Origin: Marinobacter sp.
GTDB taxonomy: Bacteria > Pseudomonadota > Gammaproteobacteria > Pseudomonadales > Oleiphilaceae
DNA: 11,952 nt
NCBI GenBank assembly: GCA_017643965.1
Contig: JAEPMM010000060.1
Span: forward strand, 1 to 11,952
Direction: 5' to 3'
Part shown: positions 6,216 to 11,952 of the stretch, piece by piece
Numbering within the stretch: position 1 is the first letter of the stretch
Layout of the letters: each line of letters starts with the position of its first letter
The notes under the pieces: model-generated
The model's input: the letters and a program-made list of their open reading frames with translations, nothing else
Told to the model about the DNA's origin: nothing
Database searches by the model: none
Position numbers and translations under genes: made by a program

Positions 6216-8423
6216 TCAACCCACCTCGGCTTTCAACGGTAACGCGCGCTGCCGCTTGCCGGTCAGCGCAAACAGGGCGTTGCCCAGCGCCGGAAACACC
6301 GGTGGCACGCCCGGCTCTCCGATTCCGGTCGGCGCCTCGCTGCTCTCGGCAATGTCCACCCGCACTTCCGGCCGCTCGTAGTTGCGCATAAGCATGTAGT
6401 CGTGGAAGTTGCTCTGCTGAACCTCGCCGTCCACCAGGGTTATTTCACCGTGCAGAGCGGCCGTCAGACCAAAGATAATGCCCCCTTCGATCTGGTCCCG
6501 CACGATCTCGGGGCTCACCACCTGCCCGCAGTCCACCGCACACCAGACCTTGTGCACAACGATATTGCCGTGCTCGATACTGGCTTCCACGATCTGGGCC
6601 ACGAAGGTACCGAAGCTCTGGAACAGCGCCAGCCCCCGCGCCCGACCTGACGGCGCACCGCCTTGCCAGTCCGCCATGGCGGCCACCTTGTCGAGTACCG
6701 CCAGGTGGCGCGGCTGATTGCGGATCAGACTCCGCCGGAATTCGTAGGGGTCGGCGCCGGTTTCGTGGGCCAGTTCGTCCATGAAGGTTTCCGCCGCAAA
6801 TCCGTTGTGGGAATACCCCACCGAACGCCACCAGGTAATGGGCACGCCGGGATCGGTGTGGGTGTGACGAATCTCCACATTGGCGATGTCGTAAGGGTAA
6901 TCGATGGCACCTTCGATGGCGGAAATGTCCTTCGGGGTGGCGATGCCTTCAGCCAGCAGGCCGACCTTGCCGAGGGTGTTGTAGAGGAATTTCGGTGACC
7001 ACGGGTATTGCGCCGGCGCCGCATTACGGACGTACCAGTCCAGAATCTGGGGGCCAACCACCTGATGATGCTAGCCGGTGACCGTATTACCGGAGACGCT
7101 GGCCTTCATGCGATGCAGCATGGCCGGACGGAACAGGTCGTGGCGGGTGTCTTCCTCACGCGACCAGATCACCTTCACCGGCTTCCTGATCCGGTAGGCC
7201 ACCGCGGCGGCTTCTTCGATGTAGTCCTGGGTCAGCCGGCGGCCGAAGCCGCCGCCGAGAAAGGTGGTGTTGATGGTCACGTCACCCGGTGACAGGTCAC
7301 TGACCCGGGCAGCGGCGATGCGGCCGAGATCCGGCGCCTGGGTCGGCGCCCAGACTTCCATGGCATTGTCGCGGTACCAGGCCGTTGCGTTCATGGGCTC
7401 CAGGGTGGCGTGGGCAAGGTAGGGCTGCTCGTAGCTGGCTTCCACTATCCGCTCTGCGTTTTCCGCCGCCTCGCTGAAACTGCCATCATTGCGCTCACGT
7501 TCACCGGCATCCTCGTCCGCCGCACGGTGGTAATGGGCAAACACCTCATCGGTGGACAGGGTCAGGGCGTCGTCGTTGTTCCATTCAACGGCCAGTTGCT
7601 GTTGCGCCTTGCGGGCCTGCCAATACTTGCTGGCCACGATCGCCACGCCGCGCTCGATCTCGATCACGCTCAGAACCCCGGGCATGGGCTCGATATCAGC
7701 GCCATTGAAAGACTGCACCCTGGCGCCGTAACGGGGAGGCCGGGTGACCACAGCGTAGACCATGCCGGGTAACTCAACGTCGATGCCGTACTCCGCCGTA
7801 CCGGTGGATTTGGCGGTGGCGTCCAGGCGACCACGATTCTTTCCGATGTAACGCCACTGATCACGGGGCTTGAGGACCACGTCATGGCGGACCTCCTCAC
7901 TGGCCGCCAGTTTTACCAGTTTGCCGTAGGGCAAGGCATCAGTTCCGTTCGGATGCCGCACCTGCCCTTCAAACGCCGTGCACTCACGATGACTGACGCC
8001 CCAGACCCGGGCCGCCGCCAGAATCAGCATTTCCCGGGCTTCTGCGCCCGCCTGCCGCAACGGTTCCCAACTGGTAGCCAGACTGGTGCTGCCACCGGTG
8101 AGCTGGAGTTTGTACAGAGGATTGCGGTATTCCGCCGCCACCGGTGCGAAGGTCGGTGTAATCGAGGCCGGATCGACTTCCAGCTCCTCGGCAATCAGGG
8201 TGGTCAGACCGGTGTAGGTGCCCTGCCCCATTTCCACCCGGGCAAGGGTGAAATACACCGCGCCGTCAGTGGTCAGTTCCAGCCAGGCATCGGGGCGCCA
8301 GCTGCCGTCTTTCTCTTCATAACCGGTTGCAATACTGGCGCAACCCGGCAGTGACAACGCCAGCACCAGGCTGCCGGAGGAGCCCGCACTGACCTTGAGA
8401 AAATCCCGTCGATTCATGCTCAT
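6216..8423 (-). pseudogene. Molybdopterin-binding large subunit of an IorB-type oxidoreductase, interrupted by an in-frame TAG
   Basis: Read through its single internal stop, this gene encodes a 735-residue aldehyde-oxidase/xanthine-dehydrogenase-like subunit of the isoquinoline 1-oxidoreductase beta type, the normal length. It hydroxylates a substrate at the molybdenum centre; the substrate is not predictable. The N-terminus carries a twin-arginine motif NRRDFLK (4-10) and a lipobox-like LPGC ending at C28, suggesting Tat export. Other motifs are EMGQGTYTGL (64-73), GGGFGRR (390-396) and GIGEPGVPP (700-708) with the expected catalytic glutamate 703. Codon 451 is TAG (7073-7071). The flanking parts, 450 and 284 residues, are in the same frame with no indel. 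The start at 8423 has GGAAGGGG upstream and follows the iorA-like stop by one base. A GTG at 7061 lacks a ribosome binding site, so reinitiation is not supported. Confidence 0.88.
7071..7073 (-). other. In-frame amber codon interrupting the IorB-like subunit
   Basis: On the minus strand the reading frame runs TVTG, TAG, HHQVVGPQ. Related proteins have a W-S-H-R-V-V-G type sequence here, so the ancestral codon was most likely TGG (tryptophan), changed to TAG by one G-to-A transition (plus-strand C to T at 7072). The frame is open on both sides for hundreds of codons. Confidence 0.85.
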
Positions 8424-8424
8424 G

Positions 8425-8913
8425 TCACGCCCCTTCCTGCCGCTTGGCGACGGGGCTGCTGGCATCCACAACAGATTCCACAGCAGCAATGATCCGCGAA
8501 TAGGTGCCGCACCGGCACAGATTGCCGCTCAATGCCGCAACGATGTCTTCACGCGCGGGCGCAGGATTGTGCTCCAGCAGATGGGCCGCGCTCATGATCT
8601 GCCCGGATTGACAGTAACCGCACTGCGGCACCCCGTGCTCCACCCAGGCCTTCTGTAGCGGATGCAGCTTTGCCTCGGTGCCCAGCCCTTCAATGGTGGT
8701 CACCGCCTTGCCCTCGGCCATTTCCACCGGGGTGGAACAGGAACGCACGGGCTGGCCGTCCAGATGAACGGTGCAGGCGCCACACAGCCCCGCCCCACAA
8801 CCAAATTTGGTGCCCTTAAGACCGAGTTCGTCCCGAATCACCCACAGCAGGGGTGTGTCCTGGTCGACCTCAAGGGTGCGTTGTTCACCATTCACCGTCA
8901 GGCTCAGGGCCAT
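8425..8913 (-). CDS. 2Fe-2S small subunit of an IorA-type molybdenum hydroxylase
   Basis: This 162-residue protein is the electron-transfer small subunit that pairs with the molybdopterin subunit encoded next to it. The N-terminal plant-type ferredoxin domain has C39, C44, C47 and C59 (FGCGAGLCGACTVH region). The C-terminal helical 2Fe-2S domain has C98, C101, C133 and C135 (QCGYC and NLCRCGTY). All eight ligands are present. There is no signal peptide, so if the complex is exported it must travel with the Tat-targeted large subunit. The ATG at 8913 is supported by AGGA seven bases upstream. It is the first gene of the three-gene unit; electrons probably pass to a cytochrome or other acceptor, but no cytochrome gene is present here. 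The family call is strong; the substrate is unknown. Confidence 0.94.
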   Translation of the reverse strand: MALSLTVNGEQRTLEVDQDTPLLWVIRDELGLKGTKFGCGAGLCGACTVHLDGQPVRSCSTPVEMAEGKAVTTIEGLGTEAKLHPLQKAWVEHGVPQCGYCQSGQIMSAAHLLEHNPAPAREDIVAALSGNLCRCGTYSRIIAAVESVVDASSPVAKRQEGA

Positions 8914-8937
8914 TACTGTTTCCTCTCATAGACTGGG

Positions 8938-8966
8938 CAAGGTGCCTTATGTCCCCGGGCACCCTG
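8938..8966 (-). other. Nine-bp hairpin between the small lipoprotein gene and the 2Fe-2S subunit gene
   Basis: On the minus-strand transcript CAGGGUGCC pairs with GGCACCUUG over nine consecutive positions, including one G-U wobble, around an 11-base loop. On the plus strand the same position would be an A-C mismatch, so the structure favours minus-strand RNA. It lies 34 bases after the lipoprotein stop and 24 bases before the 2Fe-2S subunit start. No U-run follows, so it could be a poor terminator, a processing site, or part of the following gene's leader. I see no convincing promoter in this 87-base gap. Confidence 0.35.
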
Positions 8967-9000
8967 GTTTATCGTTGTGCTGGCCGTGTGCCTGCGTGAC

Positions 9001-9195
9001 TTACTTGACTACGTCGTTACCGTCCTTGTCGGTCCAGATCTTGCGCTCACCCTTGTCCAGCTCGCCCTGGGTATTCCACACTTCGCGGTTCTCGGTGGCA
9101 TCGTCCACTTTGCCATTGTCGTTCCAGATCACCCGATCTTTACAACCGACCAATGCCAGGGATACACACGCGAGCAGACACAATTTTTTGAACAT
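9001..9195 (-). CDS. Small repeat-containing lipoprotein, uncharacterised
   Basis: This 64-residue protein has a clear lipoprotein signal (MFKKLCLLAC start, lipobox LVGC, lipidated cysteine at 18, lysine at +2). The mature peptide is only 47 residues, highly charged, and made almost wholly of three copies of a pattern R-x-[IV]-W-[NT] with the tryptophans at 24, 40 and 54, each followed by polar, Gly/Asp/Asn-rich residues. I do not recognise the family. The ATG has a good ribosome binding site (GGAGG, four bases upstream). It lies 67 bases downstream of the Smr gene on the same strand and could be read from it or from a weak -10 element (TATGAT, 9237-9232). The codon usage resembles that of its neighbours. 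Confidence 0.75.
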   Translation of the reverse strand: MFKKLCLLACVSLALVGCKDRVIWNDNGKVDDATENREVWNTQGELDKGERKIWTDKDGNDVVK

Positions 9196-9208
9196 ACAAC
9201 CTCCGAAG

Positions 9209-9223
9209 TCCGGCGGCGCCGGA
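9209..9223 (-). other. Small GC hairpin upstream of the repeat lipoprotein gene
   Basis: A perfect 6-bp inverted repeat, TCCGGC and GCCGGA around a three-base loop, sits in the 67-base gap between the Smr and lipoprotein genes, 14 bases before the ATG. There is no T-run, so it is not a convincing terminator. If transcription starts from the nearby TATGAT element the hairpin would lie at the very 5' end of the RNA. Confidence 0.3.
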
Positions 9224-9262
9224 ACCAGTGAATCATACAGAATGGATTATCTGACGCGGAAC

Positions 9263-9844
9263 TCAACGGCTTCCGTGTAACTCACGGTTATGCTGTTTGT
9301 CGCGATCGCTTTTTCGCACCATGACATACACTGCCCCGGTGCTGCCATGGTGCCGTTGGGCCGAATGGAAGGCAAGCACGCCGTCCAGCTCTGGCAGCCA
9401 CTTCGCCAGATGGCTTTTCAACTGGGCGATGCCGTCAGGATTGCGCTCGCCTTTACCGTGCAGGATGATCACGGTGCGCAGCCCGTAGCGAATGCAATCG
9501 TTTATATAGGCGAACACTTCCCTGCGAGCTTCCTCGACTGTCATGCGGTGCAGATCCAGCCGGGCCTCGATGGGGTACTGGCCCAGTCTTAGCTTGCGGA
9601 AAACTCCGTGCTGCACACCGGGACGCTGCCAGCTCAGGATATCATGGGCCGTCAGAGGCTCGACCATGTCGGCGGTCAGGGGGTTGTTGTCCTTGAGCGG
9701 CTGCTCCACCGCGGCCCGCTGGCGCTCAAGATGACCTGGCGTCAATTCCTTCGGCACGCGGGTTTCAGCGCGATTGGGCTTGCGGATGCGCCGGACATCC
9801 TTCATTTCTTCCAGAAAGCTCAATCGCTCTTCTTTGGTCGTCAT
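9263..9844 (-). CDS. Smr-domain protein (SmrA/SmrB-like nuclease)
   Basis: The 193-residue product has a charged N-terminal extension of about 90 residues and a C-terminal Smr (small MutS-related) domain at about 95-180. Diagnostic motifs are LDLHRMT (96-102), ILHGKGE (127-133) and the terminal motif HGSTGAVYVMV (166-176), corresponding to the usual GGTGAVYVLL. Stand-alone Smr proteins of this type are DNA or RNA endonucleases; E. coli SmrB acts in ribosome rescue by cleaving mRNA at collided ribosomes. Which role applies here is not determinable. The ATG at 9844 has no strong Shine-Dalgarno sequence; an internal ATG at codon 14 (9805) is a weaker option that would remove conserved-looking acidic residues. 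It is divergent from the nucleotidyltransferase fusion gene, with 158 bases between them. Confidence 0.9.
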   Translation of the reverse strand: MTTKEERLSFLEEMKDVRRIRKPNRAETRVPKELTPGHLERQRAAVEQPLKDNNPLTADMVEPLTAHDILSWQRPGVQHGVFRKLRLGQYPIEARLDLHRMTVEEARREVFAYINDCIRYGLRTVIILHGKGERNPDGIAQLKSHLAKWLPELDGVLAFHSAQRHHGSTGAVYVMVRKSDRDKQHNRELHGSR

Positions 9845-10002
9845 GGCAATGTCATTCAGCGTTGGAGGTGCACAAACTTTACCATCAGGCCCCTTACGTA
9901 TAAAGGTAGAGATGCCAGGTCGTCTTCGACGAAAATCTTAGGGTTACATCGCCACGAAGTGGTCTACACTCGGGGGCGATAACAAGTAAAACGGACAGAA
10001 CT
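9845..10002. promoter_or_regulatory. Divergent intergenic region with a candidate plus-strand promoter and two inverted repeats
   Basis: These 158 bases separate the Smr gene (minus) from the cNMP/CBS gene (plus). A plausible sigma-70 promoter for the plus gene is GTTACA (9943-9948) and TACACT (9965-9970), with 16 bases between them and four of six matches each. A 5-bp inverted repeat TCGTC/GACGA around TTC lies at 9920-9932, and CCAC/GTGG around GAA at 9952-9962, inside the promoter spacer. I found no clear promoter for the Smr gene. The assignments are by eye and moderate at best. Confidence 0.4.
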
Positions 10003-11919
10003 ATGGTTGCCGCATCCCAGGACACGCCACGCCCCCAGAACACCCGCGCAATCATGACCTTCCTGCGCGAGCATGCGCCGTTCTCCAGCATGGACGACAC
10101 CCACCTCGCCCACTTCGCCGAGCACGCCTCACTGCGGTTCTATGCCAATGATGACGTGGTGCTGTCGCCGGAGGACGGTCCGGTCAAACGCTTCTACATC
10201 GTCAAGCAGGGGCGGATCCGTGGTGAACGCCGCAATGAAAAGGACGACAAGACTGAAACCACCTTTGAAATCAGTCAGGGCGAGTGTTTTCCGCTCGCCG
10301 CACTGATCGGTGAACGCCCCACCCGCACGCTCCACCGGGCCGCGGGCGATACCTTCTGCCTGAGCATCGAACACGATGCCTTTGTCACCCTGTTTTCCGA
10401 CAGCGATTCGTTCCGCGATTTCTGTCTGCGGGGCGTCAGCAGCCTGCTGGACCAGGTCAATCAGCGAATTCAGTCCGGCGCCATGGCCTCCATGGGCTCC
10501 AGCAACTCGCTGGACACGCCGCTGGAGCGGTATGCGCTCCGAAACCCCATTGTGTGCTCTACGGATCTGCCGGTGCGCAAGGCCGTTGCCCGCATGCACG
10601 AAAACAACGTCGGCAGCATTATCATTACCGACGATGAACGCCATCCCATCGGCATTTTTACCCTCCGCGACCTGCGCACCATGGTGGCGGAAGAAAAAGG
10701 CCCGCTGGACACCCCGATCGGGCAGGTGATGACCCGGGATCCCATCTGCCTGACTTCCCACTCTGACGCCTTCGAGGCTGCAATGCTGATGGCGGAGCAC
10801 CACTTCGCCCACCTCTGTGTGGTGGACGAGAATCACCGCCTGATCGGTGTTGTCTCGGAGCGAGACTTGTTCTCCCTGCAACGGGTGGATCTGGTGAACC
10901 TCGCCCGCACCATCGGCACCGCCAGCCACCTGAGAACCCTGGTGAGCTTGCGCACCGACGTGTCCCGCCTGGTGGACGCCATGCTCGCTCATGGCGCCGA
11001 TTCCGGTCAGGTGGTAAAGATCATCACTACCCTGAACGACGTGACGGTCCGGCGTGTTCTGGAACTCAACATCAAGAAGCACGATCCGGGCATCCCATTC
11101 ACCTGGCTGACCTTTGGCAGCGAGGGCCGGCAAGAACAAACCCTGCTGACCGATCAGGACAACGGCATTCTGTTCGAGACGCCGGAGGGTATGACCGAGG
11201 ATCAGGTTCGCGAAAAGCTCCTGCCCTTCGCGGAACAGGTCAACAAGGAGTTGGCCGAGTGCGGCTTTACCCTGTGCAAGGGCAACATCATGGCCAGCAA
11301 CCCCAAGCTGTGCCTGAGCGGTAAGGAGTGGGACGACTGGTTTATCCGTTTCATTGATGCCTCGACCCCCCAGAACCTGGTCTATTCATCGATTTTCCTC
11401 GACATGCGGGCCGTGTTCGGCCCCATGGAGCCTCTTGACGCGCTGTTCGGCAAGGTGCTGACCCGAATTCAGAAAAACCCGCTGTTCCAGAAAATGCTTG
11501 CCGGCAACGCCATTACCCGCCGGCCGCCACTCACCATGTTCCGCAACTTCCGTTACGCGCCCGACGGCAAGAAGCACAATCTGGATCTCAAACGGCAAGG
11601 GCTGGCTCCTTTCGTGGAAGCCGTCCGCGTCTTCGCGCTGGCCCACGGGGTGGAAGAAGCCAACACCCTGGAACGCATGGACCGCCTCGTCGCCAAAGAA
11701 GTGTTCGATCCCAAAGATGCCAATGCCTGGAAAGAGGCGTACAGCCTGATCCAGGCCATCCGCATGAGGGCGCATCAGGAAATGCTGGAGCGTGGTGAGC
11801 CATTATCCAACTACATCAACCCCGATGACCTCAACCCCCTGGACCGGCGGATTCTGCGTGAGTCGTTCCGCCAGGCACAACGTCTCCAGCAAAAGCTGGA
11901 AGTGACGTACCAGCTGTGA
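10003..11919 (+). CDS. cNMP-binding/CBS-pair/DUF294 putative nucleotidyltransferase fusion
   Basis: This 638-residue cytoplasmic protein has, in order, a cyclic-nucleotide-binding-like domain (about 20-140), two CBS domains (about 179-230 and 243-292), a DUF294 GlnD-like nucleotidyltransferase domain (about 310-450) and the DUF294 C-terminal helical domain (about 485-630). The nucleotidyltransferase motif is FGSEGRQEQT followed by LTDQDNG; the metal-binding aspartates are D384 and D386. CBS motifs such as GIFTLRDL and GVVSERDL are intact. The architecture suggests a signal-transducing enzyme that senses a nucleotide and modifies a protein partner, but neither ligand nor target is known. The ATG at 10003 has only a weak ribosome binding site (ACGGACAG); an internal ATG at codon 18 has none. 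In other gammaproteobacteria such genes often precede a DnaQ-like exonuclease and acetate transport genes (recalled, not seen). Confidence 0.92.
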   Translation: MVAASQDTPRPQNTRAIMTFLREHAPFSSMDDTHLAHFAEHASLRFYANDDVVLSPEDGPVKRFYIVKQGRIRGERRNEKDDKTETTFEISQGECFPLAALIGERPTRTLHRAAGDTFCLSIEHDAFVTLFSDSDSFRDFCLRGVSSLLDQVNQRIQSGAMASMGSSNSLDTPLERYALRNPIVCSTDLPVRKAVARMHENNVGSIIITDDERHPIGIFTLRDLRTMVAEEKGPLDTPIGQVMTRDPICLTSHSDAFEAAMLMAEHHFAHLCVVDENHRLIGVVSERDLFSLQRVDLVNLARTIGTASHLRTLVSLRTDVSRLVDAMLAHGADSGQVVKIITTLNDVTVRRVLELNIKKHDPGIPFTWLTFGSEGRQEQTLLTDQDNGILFETPEGMTEDQVREKLLPFAEQVNKELAECGFTLCKGNIMASNPKLCLSGKEWDDWFIRFIDASTPQNLVYSSIFLDMRAVFGPMEPLDALFGKVLTRIQKNPLFQKMLAGNAITRRPPLTMFRNFRYAPDGKKHNLDLKRQGLAPFVEAVRVFALAHGVEEANTLERMDRLVAKEVFDPKDANAWKEAYSLIQAIRMRAHQEMLERGEPLSNYINPDDLNPLDRRILRESFRQAQRLQQKLEVTYQL

Positions 11920-11952
11920 ATCACGGGCCTGGCAACGTGCTGGACAATATCC
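11916..11952 (+). CDS. Possible start of a following gene (partial)
   Basis: A GTG at 11916 overlaps the preceding TGA stop (GTGA), and a second in-frame GTG lies at 11937. The frame stays open to the window edge, for only 12 codons. There is no strong ribosome binding site and the peptide is too short to identify. A DnaQ-like 3'-5' exonuclease would be expected from synteny in related bacteria, but nothing in these bases shows it. Confidence 0.2.
   Translation, partial: MNHGPGNVLDNI

Noticed and set aside
7061..7071. Treating the large subunit as two genuine separate genes with a GTG start at 7061
   Set aside because: No ribosome binding site precedes the GTG, the two pieces are exactly in frame, and relatives carry them as one polypeptide.
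9209..9223. Intrinsic terminator for the Smr gene
   Set aside because: The GC hairpin lacks any following T-run and lies within the likely leader of the next gene.
10129..11139. A 336-codon open frame on the minus strand inside the nucleotidyltransferase gene
   Set aside because: It is antisense to a clearly conserved multidomain protein, its translation resembles no family, and it is explained by GC-rich codon bias on the opposite strand.
1..11952. Mobile element, CRISPR, phage, toxin-antitoxin or defence system
   Set aside because: No transposase, integrase, direct repeat array or recognisable defence gene was seen on either strand.

Overview
The window is about 12 kb of GC-rich, densely packed bacterial chromosome. 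The gene set and protein flavour (DUF2069, DUF3080, a Pseudomonas-type methionine-salvage block mtnB-mtnD-mtnC, a Smr protein, a cNMP/CBS/nucleotidyltransferase fusion) point to a gammaproteobacterium, most likely Marinobacter or a close relative; that assignment is inference from recall. I see no tRNA, rRNA, CRISPR array, insertion sequence or phage gene, and no gene-free stretch longer than about 160 bases.

Layout: (1) 13-2175, plus strand: a four-helix DUF2069 membrane protein followed after 6 bases by an orphan GspE/PilB-type secretion/pilus ATPase. (2) 2181-5168, minus strand: the methionine-salvage genes mtnB, mtnD and mtnC, joined by TGATG stop/start overlaps, followed downstream by a DUF3080 lipoprotein gene that converges on the ATPase gene with only 5 bases between stops. 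(3) 5224-8913, minus strand: a molybdenum hydroxylase cluster of the isoquinoline 1-oxidoreductase (IorAB) type, with the small 2Fe-2S subunit, the large molybdopterin subunit and an XdhC-family maturation factor. The large-subunit gene is interrupted by one in-frame TAG codon. (4) 9001-9844, minus strand: a tiny lipoprotein with three tryptophan-centred repeats, and a Smr-domain protein. (5) 10003-11919, plus strand, divergent from the Smr gene: a 638-residue cNMP-binding/CBS/DUF294 nucleotidyltransferase fusion; a next gene may begin at its stop codon.

Three genes form a functional pathway block: MtnB, MtnC and MtnD convert methylthioribulose-1-phosphate to the keto acid precursor of methionine. 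MtnA and MtnK or its equivalent are not in the window. A consensus TATAAT -10 box overlapping the xdhC stop codon predicts a transcript whose roughly 47-nt leader consists almost entirely of two interleaved, mutually exclusive hairpins just before the mtnB ribosome binding site. This is the best candidate here for an undescribed regulatory element. The molybdenum hydroxylase cluster is a second unit: both halves of the interrupted large subunit keep their key motifs, so the lesion is recent, a sequencing error, or suppressed. I did not find a large novel defence or mobile system; most of the window is ordinary core and accessory metabolism.
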